Assembly (NCBI GenBank): GCA_030847615.1
Contig: JAUMIR010000003.1
Coordinates: forward strand, 342,130,256 to 342,194,255
Source of the DNA: Gambelia wislizenii
Lineage: Eukaryota > Chordata > Lepidosauria > Squamata > Crotaphytidae
Direction: 5' to 3'
DNA: 64,000 nt
Numbering within the stretch: position 1 is the first letter of the stretch; each line of letters begins with the position of its first letter. Below the pieces are notes generated by a model. The model saw only the letters and a program-made list of their open reading frames with translations. It ran no database searches and was not told where the DNA came from. Made by a program: the position numbers and the translations under genes. Of this stretch, positions 1 to 10,572 are shown in pieces.

Positions 1-222
1 ACTTTCTGTTCTACCCACATCAAGGTGACACTCCAGTGCATCTAAATGCTGGAATCCGAGTCCCAGACACGTGTGAGCAATCTGCAGGCATTTTCCACCA
101 GCTGGGATCCTCCCAGACCAGCGGGCACCACATCTAGCATCTTTCCCACAGTGCACACTTACAGGATGAGCCAGGGCTTAAGACAGGGGCAAGATGGGAT
201 AAATTGCCTGTGAAGACAAGTT
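1..222 (-). mobile_element. MITE fragment, GGGCTTGTCTACACAGG family, cut by the window edge
   Basis: The sequence near 180-222 (dinucleotide-rich end reading as the reverse of a start like CTTGTCTTCACAGGCAATTT) matches the terminal part of the elements at 16187, 19202, 42761 and 54034. Upstream internal sequence runs off the window start. It has no coding capacity. Family assignment rests on end similarity only. Confidence 0.5.
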
Positions 223-369
223 CTGTATCACATTTTTGTCTAATGCTTAGCTTCTGGTCTATTTACACCCGCAGATCCTTTTTACATTTACTGCTTTCAA
301 GCCAGGTCACCTATCTGATAGTTGTGCATTTTAATTTTTCCTGCCTAGATGTAGTACTTTACATTTATC

Positions 370-592
370 CCTGTTCTACAGTACACAAATAATCCAGTTT
401 GAAACTGGATGATTTCCATGGCTCTTTCCTATTGAATTCTGGGATTTCTGCTTTTACAAAGCCTTTAGCCTTCTCTCCCAAAGAGCACTGGTGCATCACC
501 AAACGACTAATCCCAGGACTCCATAGGAAGGAGTCATGGCAAATAATCCAGTTTCAAACTGGATTATTTGTATAGTGTAGATGCACCCTCAG
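370..592. mobile_element. Palindromic hAT-like MITE
   Basis: Two inverted arms carry the motif AATAATCCAGTTT near 392 and again in reverse near 545-572, with a degraded centre containing the 'tgggatttctg' type core. The same family appears at 18971-19192 and partly at 44523-44690. The right end reads like a GTGTAGATGCACCC terminus. No clean target duplication was found, so the superfamily is a guess from the general look of the family. Confidence 0.5.
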
Positions 593-1552
593 TTTGTTAG
601 TTTTGACCCAGCTTTCCAATCTGTCAAGGTTATTTTGAATTCTCTCTCTGTCCTCTGGGTTATTCCCTACCTCCTCTGATTTGGTGCCATCTGCAAATTT
701 GATAAACATGCCTTCTTATCTATAGAGTATGGTTTTAAGTGCTGGACTTGAAACAGAGAGACTCAAGTTCTAATTTCTGATTGAACTTGAGTCCCTGGGC
801 CACTTTTGCTTCTTAGCAAACCTATCTTAGAAGGTTGCTATGGGAATTACTAGGGAGAGGGAAACCATGTAAAGTGGACATGTACATTTCTAGTGCAGTA
901 CAAATAAAAAAATGATAATATTAACATTTTGCCATGCAAACTTTCTCATCAGATCATTATTATTTATTTATTTATTTATTTAGTTTATTTTTGCCATCAG
1001 GTTTTTTTTTTTGTCTGATAGGGTTTACCACTTTTTCCCCATTTCTTTTCTCTCTCGTCTCAGTAATTACATCCTTCCATCACAAATATGTGTATGAATA
1101 TCTGCCAGCTGAGACAACTCTCCACGCATCTGATGAAAGGGCCAGCAGGTTGCAAAAACTTATGCCAAATAAAACGCCTTAGTCTTTATGGGGAGATTCT
1201 CTTGGGAAAATGAAGGGTAGATGCTAGATGATTTTGCTACAAAAGACTAACATAACTACCCCTTTGAAAGGTTTCAAAAACTTTGAAAGGTATTCCTTGA
1301 TGAAAGAAAAACAAGTACCTTTAGCCCACTTGCATCTTTGTACTTCTCCTTGACTTAAATACTTTCTACATCCTCATCCTTGCAGTGGCTGTTTTATTTC
1401 CCTGAAGACTTTACATTGTGGAGATAAATGGGATTCTTCTCTTATGCACATACAACTTAGTAGGACATATGTTTGAATGAGCAGTTGAAATGCCTGTACC
1501 ATAGTCTCAAAATAAAGAAACGTAGAATTAGTCCACCAAAAAAAAAGATTAT
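593..1552. other. No gene recognised; simple repeat and old repeat remnants
   Basis: This stretch holds a (TATT)n run at about 958-983 and a possible degraded SINE remnant near 730-830. The open frames 934-1182 and 1374-1640 show no recognisable domain and are probably chance frames. Confidence 0.4.
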
Positions 1553-1873
1553 GGGCTTTTTCAGATGGGGGGAAAAAACCCAAGGAGGTCAGAAGAATGG
1601 GGCTGTTGTGCTTACAGAGCCCCCATTTCAGATGACACAATCCTCCTCTGTCCTCCTCCTAACCTCCTCCCAACCTTCCCCCGTGCTACGGATGCCGCTT
1701 ATTGATGGGAAACCTTTGTCAATAAAAAGCGATGCCCACAGCATGGGGGAAGGTCAGGAGGAGGTTGGAAGGAGGACAGAGGAGGACGGGGCTGTCTGAA
1801 ATGGGGCTCTGTAAGAGCGACAGCCCCATTCTTCTCCCGACCTCCTTGGGGTTTTTCCCCCATCTGAAAAAGT
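1553..1873. mobile_element. Palindromic MITE with GGGCTTTTTCAGATGGGG ends
   Basis: The left end begins GGGCTTTTTCAGATGGGG and the right end closes with CCCCATCTGAAAAAGT. The two halves are imperfect inverted copies of each other, including the paired GAGGAGG/CCTCCTC tracts, with the centre near 1713 in a small TTGATGGGAAA hairpin. Open frames across both strands here are reflections of the palindrome. The same ends occur near 41480-41655. Confidence 0.7.
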
Positions 1874-2002
1874 ATTTTATCTTTTGTTTGCAATTATTTG
1901 GATTCATTTCCCCCAAATCTGATAATTCACATCAAGCATCTACCTTAATCAGCTTTTATGGTCACCTTTTGGTTATACAGTTAGTCCTCAACTTTCATGA
2001 TG

Positions 2003-2235
2003 ATTAGGAGTACAGCGGCCCCTCAAAAATTGAAAAACCATGAATATTGGCCCACTGTTTTTTTAACCTGAGAGAGCACTTCTCTAGGCATTTGGAGGTG
2101 CTCCAATATGATTCTATGGTTAAGTTACACCAGAAGTTGACCATAGAATCACTCTGGAGGACCTACAAATGCCTAAAGAAGTGTTCTCTCAGGTAAAAAA
2201 CAAAACAAAACAAAACAAAAAAACATAGTCTCTGC
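2003..2235. mobile_element. Tigger-like MITE with internal palindrome
   Basis: Arms at about 2067-2120 and 2140-2193 are inverted copies starting CCTGAGAGA and ending TCTCTCAGG. They contain the TAGGCATTT...ATTCTATGGT motif found in Tigger-like elements at 32146, 56499 and 61310. The right flank has a (CAAAA)n run at 2203-2222. It is non-coding. Confidence 0.5.
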
Positions 2236-2697
2236 TTATACAGTATTTCTACCATACTCATAGAAGAGCCTTATAGAGGTCGGAATTCTGTCCCAACTAT
2301 ACAACAAAAATCCACCACACAAACTCCACCTTGTAAGCATTGCAGTCCCCCTGCAACATAGCCACTTTGTGTTGTCAGAGAGTGGGGGGGGGTCAGCAGA
2401 GATGTGCTCAGCTATTTCCCTGTAGCTGGATGCACAGCAAGGATATCCTCTATAGGGACATCTTGAGGACCCGTAGAGGTCCATATTGATGCTTGTTGTA
2501 GTATGTCTAGCTGTAGGAAAACAGCTGAACAAATCCCGGCTGATTCTGCCACTCTCTAACAAGATGGAAATGGCTGTGTTGCGGGAGGAGGAAATATGCT
2601 GCTTAGAAGGTGGGTTTTGGGGGATGCCATTGGTAGATATAGCTACATGATAGCATACTGCTCCTGATGCAGGATTTTGGCTATTGTCTTTCAACTG
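2236..2697. other. Unassigned sequence
   Basis: A 152-codon minus-strand open frame spans most of this stretch, but it lacks recognisable domains and its composition is not gene-like. No repeat was identified with certainty. A similar segment (ATAGCTGAAAA, GGATGCTACTGTG) near 62990-63260 suggests an old dispersed repeat. Confidence 0.3.
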
Positions 2698-2700
2698 TTA

Positions 2701-3267
2701 GGACTTTATGAAACCATCCAAATACGGTGTCATAAGGACGCCTAATGATCATGAAAGGGCACACGGACCAGATGATGTCACCCTTTTGCGATCATGTCCA
2801 ATTTAAAACCCATCCTATTTTATTGATGGGCCAAGCCGTCAATTGATCCCCCGTGGCACTTTTGTGCTGGCATTGCCAGGGTTTGAATCCACATGCCATT
2901 GTATTCACATGAATGCAGTGTCAATGGCCAGTCCAGCAAGAACACTTCCGGGTAAGATCCCAACAACCCTCCCTGGTTTACTTGTAAAATTTTAAGTGTG
3001 TTTGTGTGCTTTCTTTTACTTTTTGAGTGTTATTTTTGCTTGTTATTTTGTTTGTTTTTTAAAATGTCCTGTATTATGTATTCTCGCAAGAATCTGTGGG
3101 ATTTCAATAGAGGAAGTGAATGGAGCTCTGTTCACTCCTCCTTCATTGCCAGGGAAGGCTTTAACAAGGATATAAGGTAAGTGTGGCAAGGGGAGTTCCT
3201 TTGCCAGCATAAAAACAGCAGAAGTTATGCCAGTTTAGGGTGTTTAGGGTGGTGGTCTGAAAAGTCC
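2701..3267 (+). mobile_element. MITE, GGACTTTATCAGAC family, subfamily A
   Basis: It starts GGACTTTATGA and ends TCTGAAAAGTCC, with flanking 3-bp duplication TTA at 2698-2700 and 3268-3270. Internal sequence (CCCTTTTGCGATCATGTCC, then ATTCTCGCAAGAATC) is shared along its length with the copies at 35564, 37283 and 61998. It is non-autonomous. The 3-bp duplication would fit PIF/Harbinger-type integration, but the superfamily is inferred. Confidence 0.75.
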
Positions 3268-3270
3268 TTA

Positions 3271-4061
3271 GTGTTTCAGTAATGCCTGCACAGTCTAGCA
3301 CTATGTAAGCAAGTCAGAGTCACTTGATATGAAGAAAGAAATAGAGAGAGGGAGGCAGGCTGAACTTTAGGATGCAACACACATCATCATAAGTAAGTGC
3401 TTGGTATATTTAATTGCAAGTCTGAACAGACTGACTTAAATGCCCCTATTATAATACTGGAAATAATGTTCCATTCAATCGAAATGACTGGGTAACATTT
3501 CAACAAAAGGGGAGAAATGCACAGCAAGAGGAATCAGTGGCTGAATGTTTAAGGAGAAGGAATGGCCTCTTCTAATTAATCAGTGAAAGTCAAAAGGGAA
3601 GTTTGGGCCTTATAGGAGCTAAACATTTGGGTTTTACCTGAGCTTCAGGAAATGGCTTAAGTCAGCTGAAAAGATTAACCATTCATTTTTTGAGTGCTGA
3701 TGAATTGACAGGTTGGCAGTGTTTCCAAGATCAGGTTAGGTGGAGCACAATAGTGCCTTTTTGAATAAGAAATCAAGGGGCGCCTATTTAAAAGTTGTTC
3801 TGGTATGTCACAAAAGGGGATGCTACTTAGAGTTTTGTTCTTTAAGCTAACAGATGCACCTGTGGCATTCCAGAGAAGAAAAGGTAGATGGAACATAAGT
3901 CCTGCCACCAACTTTAGGTAGGACTTGTAGCAGAAGCCACGTATTAACAGGTGAAAACACACTATACAGAGGCTGTTTTTTATTTCTGGATGAAGAAGTG
4001 TCCATTGGCAGGAAGAAAAAAGTCATAGCAGGAAAAGTCTTGATGAAGTTCCTGTTTTGAA
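3271..4061. other. No gene or clear repeat seen
   Basis: Apart from the 95-codon minus-strand frame 3675-3962, which has no recognisable domain, nothing structured was found. It may be ancient degraded repeat or unique intergenic DNA. Confidence 0.3.
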
Positions 4062-4069
4062 TTCTAGCC

Positions 4070-4464
4070 CAGTGGTTCTTAACTTTTTCTTTACCAGGGA
4101 TTCCCTTTAAATATCTTTTGTTGCTGTGGACCCCCGAGACTTAACTCATGATTTAAAACAACAACAGCAGCAGCAGCAGCAGCAGCAAACAACAACAACA
4201 ACAACAACAACAATAATAATACAATTAAACCTCAGAAGGGGAGGGAAGACTTTTCTTCTGCTTCATCCTGCAAGTTTGTGGTTGGAGTGGATTGAATGGC
4301 AATGTGCAGGCCAAGCCAGCCAGCCAGCCTTGACCTTGGCTCCTGTCATGTGGCCACTCTGCTGCAGGGAGGAGTTGGGCCAGGCAGCCTTCAAGCTTTC
4401 ACAGACCCACTGTGAGGACATCATGGATCCCAGGGGTCCCCAGATCACAGGTTAAGAACCACTG
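4070..4464. mobile_element. hAT (Charlie-like) element with CAG/CAA microsatellite
   Basis: Ends read CAGTGGTTCTTAAC and GTTAAGAACCACTG, perfect inverted repeats typical of Charlie/MER5-type hAT elements. The flanking 8-bp copies ttctagcc (4062-4069) and tcctagcc (4465-4472) differ at one base, as expected for an old hAT insertion. The interior carries a CAA/CAG/AAT trinucleotide tract at about 4159-4220. This makes the 109-codon frame 4126-4455 look like a polyglutamine protein, but it is a by-product of the repeat. Confidence 0.8.
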
Positions 4465-4703
4465 TCCTAGCCAACATGACTGCTTTGAGTTGTAGTTTCA
4501 AAAAGTAACATTTTAAAGCTTTGGAATTTATCTATACCTAGTAGTTGTGGTGGTAAACCAGCTACTTGCACTGATTGGTTGACCTATCCTCCTAAAATCA
4601 CAGAGAGGTGGCAGAAGTGGAAGGATTTCTGGCTTCCATTAGCTAAGCTGCACACACCTCAGCTGATCATGTGTCCTTTCTGACATAGGATGGTCCTCTA
4701 AGT

Positions 4704-4877
4704 CAGTGCTTATTAAGCTATTGAATGTGGGAGACCAGCATTTCCCCCCAGTGTGCCAGGGACCAGCATCATGTTTGTGCCTATTGGTATAATTGCTTCT
4801 TTCTATCCTGGAAGCTCCAGGATGAAATGGCTTGAGGACGAACCCCACACCATGGACTACCACTTTGAGTAGCACTG
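4704..4877. mobile_element. Short hAT MITE
   Basis: The left end is CAGTGCTTATTAAGC and the right end is TTTGAGTAGCACTG, imperfect inverted repeats. Flanking octamers ctctaagt (4696-4703) and ctctaact (4878-4885) match at seven of eight positions. This supports a hAT insertion of 174 bp. It is non-coding. Confidence 0.7.
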
Positions 4878-4999
4878 CTCTAACTGAATGTCTGATTAGT
4901 CTATGGATGGATGTAAAGAACGCTTCAAATTTCTCATCCTTGATGAGAAAGGGTGTCTCAACCATTCTATCTATTCCATTGAGAGAATGGCCAATTGCT

Positions 5000-5230
5000 A
5001 TGAGAAACAGCATATTTTCTACACAAAAATATTGGGTTTTGTACAAAAAAAAGGTTTTTGCACAAATGTTTCCCCCCACAAAAAAAATCCCATTTTGTAA
5101 TAAACAAATAAATAAATAAATAAAAATGTGGAAAACTGCTTGCAATCTTAGCCAGAAGGGATGAAACCTTTGAAACTATTCATTTTTGTACGTGAGAATG
5201 AAATAAGAGAAGATTTAGATCCCTAATCCA
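5000..5230. repeat. Dispersed repeat with TTTTGTACAAAA-type core, copy 1
   Basis: A short array of degenerate motifs such as TTTTGTACAAAA and TTTTTGCACAAA is followed by an (AAAT)n run and a tail reading tgcaatcttagcc...gaagattta. The same core-plus-tail arrangement recurs at about 6590-6880, and a longer core occurs at 31230-31960. The class is unknown. Confidence 0.5.
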
Positions 5231-5369
5231 GTCCCAGTCCAGTTCAAAGATAAAGAGGAAACTGAGAGAGGAGGGCCCTTGAAATGGCCTATCAACAACA
5301 GACAGCTAGACAGTAGACTGAATGTCAAAACAGGCTGTCACATAGGTACATCCATCCATCATCCAGATA

Positions 5370-5893
5370 ATAGAATCATAGAGCTGAAAGAGACCACAAG
5401 GACCATCCAGTCCAATCCCATGCCATTCAGGAACACACAATCAAAGCACGCCTGACAAATGGCCATGCAGACTCTGTTTAAAAACCTCAAAATAAGGAGA
5501 CTCCCACCATACTCTGAGGCAGTGTATTCCACTGTCAAACAGCTCTTACCATCAAGAAATTCTTCCTAATGTTCAGGTGGAATCTCTTTTCCTGTAGTTT
5601 CAATCCATTGGTCCGTGCCTAGTCTCTGGAGCAGCAGAAAACAAGCTTGCTCCATCCTCAATATGACATCCTTTCAAATATTTAAACATGGCTATCATGT
5701 TACCTCTTAATCTTCTCTTCTCCAGGCTAAACATACCCAGCTCCCTAAGCCACTCTTCATCGGGCATGGCTTCCAGACCTTTCACCATTTTGGTCGTCCT
5801 CCTCTGGACACATTCCAGCTTCTCAATATCCTTCTTGAATTGTGGTGCCCAAAACTGGATACAGTATTCCAGGTGAGGTCTGTATCCCATGCC
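5370..5893 (-). mobile_element. CR1 LINE 3' end, 5'-truncated
   Basis: On the minus strand a 96-codon frame (5600-5890) encodes the C-terminal part of CR1 ORF2, with the conserved patterns [20 protein letters not shown] and [16 protein letters not shown]. The rest of the ORF2 tail and the CR1 3' UTR follow toward 5370, ending in the ATTCTATG-type terminus. It has frame-breaking mutations and is a dead copy. Confidence 0.85.
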
Positions 5894-5993
5894 TATTTTT
5901 CACATATATGAAACTGCTGGGACAGGTCATCTGGAATTTTGGGGTGTGGTGCCATCAATATGCAGATTACATCGAACTCTACTACTCCTTCAA
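5885..5993 (+). mobile_element. LINE reverse-transcriptase palm fragment, degenerate
   Basis: The plus-strand frame 5842-6066 includes a segment reading YMKLLGQVI...GVWCHQYADYIELYYSF. This aligns by eye with the palm motif HLYADDTQLYYSF of CR1/L2-type reverse transcriptases. The second catalytic aspartate is replaced by tyrosine (YADY), so it is a dead fragment. It lies between two minus-strand CR1 pieces. Confidence 0.65.
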
Positions 5994-5999
5994 ATATTT

Positions 6000-6062
6000 A
6001 CATCACTTCAAATATTTAAACATTGCTATCATGTCACCTCTTAACCTTGCCAGTCCTCCCCA
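6000..6062 (-). mobile_element. Small CR1 fragment
   Basis: The segment tcaaatatttaaacattgc...cacctcttaacctt repeats the CR1 minus-strand sequence seen at about 5676-5712. It is a short broken piece. Confidence 0.55.
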
Positions 6063-6123
6063 CTAGGATGACATTCGTTATATTTCTGTTTAAATTATAA
6101 TGATCATTTCTACAGTTGTAGCC

Positions 6124-6297
6124 ATACATAGAATTATAGAATCATCGAGTTCAAAGGGACCACAAAAGGCCATCTAGTCCAACCCGCTGCCATGCAGGAA
6201 TACACAACTAAAGCATTCCTGAAAGATGCCTATCAAATGTCTGCCTAAAGACCTCCAAAGAAGGAGAGTCTACCACCATCCTAGGTAGCCAAGGCAA
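6124..6297 (-). mobile_element. CR1 3'-end fragment
   Basis: It begins with the CR1 terminus (ATTATAGAATCAT) and continues through the conserved 3' UTR (CCATCTAGTCCAACC...GCATTCCTG) into the end of ORF2. It is followed at 6298-6340 by an AT-rich low-complexity ATAATATA run. Confidence 0.75.
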
Positions 6298-6589
6298 TGA
6301 TAAATAATATAATATAATAAATATAATATATAATATAATTTTGAGAAGGTGATACTCTTGTAACGACAGAGAAAACATAAAGCCTTTTAAATGGAGAAGA
6401 TGCAAAGGCTAGTGATAAATGACACTACAGATTAAGGATGGCATCTGATCTCCTCTAAGATTATGTTCATTGCTGTTTTTCAGAATACTTAGCTTTCTTT
6501 GATAAAGAAACAAATATACATGCCCTCCAGGTAGTGGTGAAAAGAATATTCACAGATTTTATCCTCTTCCCTAAACTGCCAATTGTTGT

Positions 6590-6880
6590 GAGATGTTTTG
6601 TTTCCTGCAGTAGACTGAAAAAAACTGCTACATTTTTTGTTTTCCCGTTTTCATTGTATTTTAGGAAAAGCATGATTTTTGTACAAAATGTTTTATTTTG
6701 TGCAAAACCTTTGTTTTGTATACAAAAGATTTCCCCATCAAAAAAATTTTTGAAATGTAAATAAATAAGTAAATAATTGGAAAGGGCTCCAAAAAATCTT
6801 GCAGTCTCATTGAATATGGGGAAAACTTTTAAAATTATTCATTCTTCTAGCCAAAAATCAAATAAATGAAGATTTTACAT
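6590..6880. repeat. Dispersed repeat with TTTTGTACAAAA-type core, copy 2
   Basis: Motifs TTTGTACAAAATG, TTTTGTGCAAAACC and TTTTGTATACAAAAG occur in series, followed by the tail also seen in copy 1 (ttgcagtctcattgaatatgg, attattcattctt). The class is not recognised. Confidence 0.5.
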
Positions 6881-7017
6881 TCCTGTTCCAGAGTATAAAA
6901 TCATATTCAAAAGATGCTATAATGTGTCATGTTTCTTTGACCAGTTAAGTGGCCATAGCTTCAATTTTGCATTTTTCTCCTAGATTCAATCCCTGGATCT
7001 TCTCTATAATTAAGAAC

Positions 7018-7244
7018 CAGGACTGGTTTAAGGAATTTTGGGCCCCCCTGCAATGCTTTATTTTGGGGACCCCAGATGTTTATCTCAGGTCAATGTAACC
7101 TAACTCAATCTATGGTATTCACAGTACAGGATATTCAGATTATTACTAATAATGTTTTTGCAGGAGGAGGGTTACTACAGGGCCCCCCACAATGATGGGC
7201 CCCCCTGTGGATGCTGACACCGCGGGTGCCTTAAACCGGTCCTG
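7018..7244. mobile_element. hAT MITE with perfect 8-bp target duplication
   Basis: Inverted ends CAGGACTGGTTTAAGG and CCTTAAACCGGTCCTG bound a 227-bp non-coding element. The octamer TTAAGAAC occurs immediately on both sides (7010-7017 and 7245-7252), diagnostic of hAT insertion. A second copy with its own duplication lies at 53716-53946. Confidence 0.9.
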
Positions 7245-7368
7245 TTAAGAACAAAGTAGATAGTAATAGGAAAGGGATCTCAAATATCAAGTCGTTGGTG
7301 CCAGTAACCTGGATTAATGGAGAAATACTCTCAGATGACATAAGGCCACTTCCAAAAGCATTGAAGAA

Positions 7369-9859
7369 TATTGTTTGCAATGGTAATAGAAATTCTAGCA
7401 AATGTGATAAGAAATGATAATACTATAGAAGGAACTGGAGTAGAAACAAAACATAAGATAAGCTTGTTTGCTGATGATACATTGTTAACAATTAAAGAAC
7501 TAATTAACGGAATAGAAAAAAATAAAGAACATTTAAAAGTATTTGGGGAGATGACAGGCTTACAGGTTAATTGGAACAAATCAGATATGATGTTGTTTAA
7601 CTATACTAAGGAAGAAGAAAATATATTTGTAAAAGTGAAAATATTAGAAGTAAGATTAAAAAGTAATATTAAGTAGTTAGGAATAAATATTACAAAAGAT
7701 TTAAAAGAATTAGAAGAGAAAGATATTATGGTACTAAGGAAAGAAATGGAAAAGAAGTTGGAAGAATACAAAAATATTCAACTATCATGGTTTGGAATTT
7801 TAACTAGCTTTAGTTAAAATGAAAATATTTCCTAAACTAAAATTTTTGTTTAGAATGTTACCAATAAAAATATCAGAAGTAGAACTGAAAAAATGGCAAA
7901 ATATGTTGAATAAATATTGTAATGGAGGGAAAAGGACAAGATTAAATAAATTATTTTGGTATATATCACAGAAGGAGGGACGAATTGGTCTTCCCAAAAT
8001 AAAAGGATATTATGAAGCTAATCAATTGAGATATGTTATAGAAGGAATTGTAGGACAGGGGGATTTAGAATGGTTAGAGATAGAAACAGGGAGAATAGAA
8101 AAGAGAATATGGAACATATTTTTTGATAATTTTACAAAAAAGGAAATTAAAGGAATTGAGAACCTATTTCTGCAAAATATATGGGAAATATGGTATAAAT
8201 ATAAGAGAGAATTTTTGCCTATTGATTCAGTATTAACACCGGTTATAATGGGGAAAAAATTCCCAAATAATTTGAAGGAAAAAATGGGAAAGGAATTAAA
8301 GAAAAGAGGACTAGACAAAATAGAGGGATGGATAGGATGGATGAATGAGAAAGGGAGTATAAGAGAGAAATTATGTGGAATGAAAATTTCATGGTTTAAT
8401 TGCATACAGTTAGAACAATGGATTAAAAATTGGAAAAAGAATCATAAAGAAAAAGGGGAATTTACAAAATTTGAAAATGTGGTGAAAAACGGTGAAAAGA
8501 GGAATGATAATGAAAGTTTGAAAGGTATTGCACGTATACGTTGCTAGGATGGAGAACCATCGCCTCCCAAAAATACTACTCTACGGTGAACTCGCCACAG
8601 GTCAGCGTAAGAGGGGCACTCCAAAAAAGCGATACAAAGACTCCCTGAAACAACATCTCAGGCTTGGCCAAATTGATCACCAACAGTGGTACGCCCTGGC
8701 CTCACATCGGGAGGCATGGAGACGCACTATCCACAATGCTGCAGCCTTATTTGAGAACTCACGACGAACAAGTCTTGAAGAGAACCGACAACGCAGAAAG
8801 AATCACAACCCAAAAACATCACCCAAGGAGACCTTCTTCTGTGCTTTTTTGCAACTGGACTTGTTTATCTCGGATTGGCCTTTTTAGTCATCAGCGCGCT
8901 TGCAGAAAGCGCGGGATGAGTCCTTCCTGAATCTTCGTTTGCGAAGAAAAGCCAGAGAGAGAGACACATATATAAAATATTGATAAAAAATAAGGATAAA
9001 AAAGACAAAGGGGAATATTTAAGGAGAATATGGGAGGAAGATTTGAAACAAAAAAATGGAGATCATGAATGGGATAAGATATGGAAACAAAGACATCTAA
9101 AAATATGTCGATATGGATAAAAGAAAATTATTATAAAATAATATGGAGATGGTATTTGACACCAGCAAGATTGCATAATATAGATAAGAATAACTCTAAA
9201 TATTGTTGGAGAGGTTGTCAAAAAATAGGTACATATATGCATATGTGGTGGAATTGTAAATTTGTACAGCAGTTTTGGGAAATGGCTTTTATAGAAATAG
9301 AGAATATTCTGAATAAAAATATAGAAAGGAAACCAAGCATAGCATTTATGTCAATTTATAATGGAGAGAATGGGAACCAAGCAGAAAAGGATTTAATAAC
9401 AAATTTATAACGGCAGCAAAATTAATTATAGCAAGACATTGGCAAATGCAAATAAATGTAAAAGTGGAGGAGTTTGGAAAATGGCAATAAATGATAAATT
9501 AAAATGTAGAATTAAAGTAAGAAGAGGAAGTTGGAAAGAAAGTAATTTTGATAAAATTTGGAAAGTATTTGTTAAAAAAAGTATTACAGACAAAAGATGG
9601 GAGGTTACCTCCAGGAGAAGAAATGAGATTCTGGAAAGATTAGGTAAGGGATAATGGCTCCGGTGAAGGGGAGCACTGAGGTGGGGAGGTAGGGGAATTA
9701 ATATTTTTGAATAGAATTATAGTAAAGAATCTATGTTAACTTTTGAAATTAGTTAATAGAAAAATTGCGATGTTTATAGTAATTTTATGTGTTATACTAA
9801 CTAAGTATTGATTGGATAATATAATGTATGATTATAAAATTAATAAAAATATATTTTAA
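7369..9859 (+). mobile_element. 5'-truncated L1 LINE, interrupted and frame-broken
   Basis: The insertion is bounded by a 15-bp duplication AAAAGCATTGAAGAA (7354-7368 and 9860-9874) and ends in an A-rich tail, the signature of target-primed reverse transcription. Frame 7371-7676 carries the L1 palm motif LFADDTLLTI. Frame 7819-8547 matches the L1 ORF2 region after the palm (KIFPKLKFLFRMLPIKI, GRIGLPKIKGYYEA). Frames 9081-9410 and 9439-9654 hold the C-terminal cysteine region (CWRGCQKIGTYMHMWWNC). Stops and frameshifts separate these pieces, so no full ORF2 remains. A different LINE 3' end sits inside at 8530-8968. Confidence 0.9.
8530..8968 (+). mobile_element. 3' end of an unassigned LINE family, copy 1, nested in L1
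   Basis: The frame 8528-8887 encodes a LINE ORF2 C-terminus: MENHRLPKILLYGELATG, then KKRYKDSLKQHL, then a degraded C-terminal CxxxC-SRIGLFSH-like finger. The copy ends in a short GAGAGA tail after CGAAGAAAAGCCAG rather than poly(A). It divides the host L1 into two homologous parts. Related copies lie at 32641, 47925 and 50933. The exact clade is not named because I cannot compare it with a library. Confidence 0.75.
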
Positions 9860-9874
9860 AAAAGCATTGAAGAA

Positions 9875-10202
9875 CCAGAACTTCAAATGTTACTTTGAAA
9901 AACAATTAGTTTCTTTTAAGAACATTTGAATGCTACAAGCCACTGACCTTGGACACAAGGCACATTCTCCTTCAATTCACCACATTTTCACCACAACAGA
10001 ATATGAAGCAGTGCTTGAACCATTTATATTCCTCCTCCACCATTCAGTAAGGCCACACTTCTGTAAGTATAAAAGTAACTGAAAGGTTAAAGTTACATTG
10101 TAAAAGGAGTGAGATTATGCCTCATTAATGTATGATTGTAAAGCAATATATACCTTTGTTATTGGAAGAATTGAATTACTAGCAAGTAGTTCTTTGTAAC
10201 TA
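9875..10202. other. No gene or repeat recognised
   Basis: This is AT-moderate intergenic DNA between the L1 and the next Tigger-like element. Nothing structured was seen. Confidence 0.3.
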
Positions 10203-10572
10203 GAGTAGCACCCCCGTATCTGCTGATTTGCCAACCGCAGATTCAATTATCCATGGCTAGCAATGGCAGGGGTAAGGGAGAGGGGAGGAGGGATCTTGCC
10301 TCCCCTCTCCCTCCCAGGAGAACTCCGGTCACAGCAGGGCCATGGTGGGGGAGAAGGGGAAGGGAGGGGGAAGGAGAGATCATGCCTTCCTCTCCCCTCA
10401 GGAGAGCTCTGGTCATGGCGGGGCCATGGTGGAGCAAAGTGGGAAGGGTGGGTGCAGGAGCGATCGTGCCTTCCCCCTTCCCCCGGGAGGGCTCCTGTTG
10501 TGGCTGCAGGGTGGTGGATGGCATTTGCTATTATCCACAGAATTCACCATCTGCGTGGGCCCCTAGAACCAA
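10203..10572. mobile_element. Tigger-like DNA transposon fragment with GC-rich interior
   Basis: The left end AGTAGCACCCCCGTATCTGC and inner sequence GATTCAATTATCCATGG match the copy at 22931-23581. The interior is a purine-rich GGGGAGAGG series that generates several long but meaningless frames on both strands. The right terminus is absent because a CR1 begins at about 10573. Confidence 0.65.

Noticed and set aside
2236..2694. 152-residue protein
   Set aside because: Longest non-repeat frame outside copia, but no recognisable domain, and part of it appears in a similar repeat-like stretch near 63 kb.
4126..4455. Polyglutamine protein gene
   Set aside because: The frame lies wholly inside a hAT element and is driven by a CAG/CAA microsatellite.
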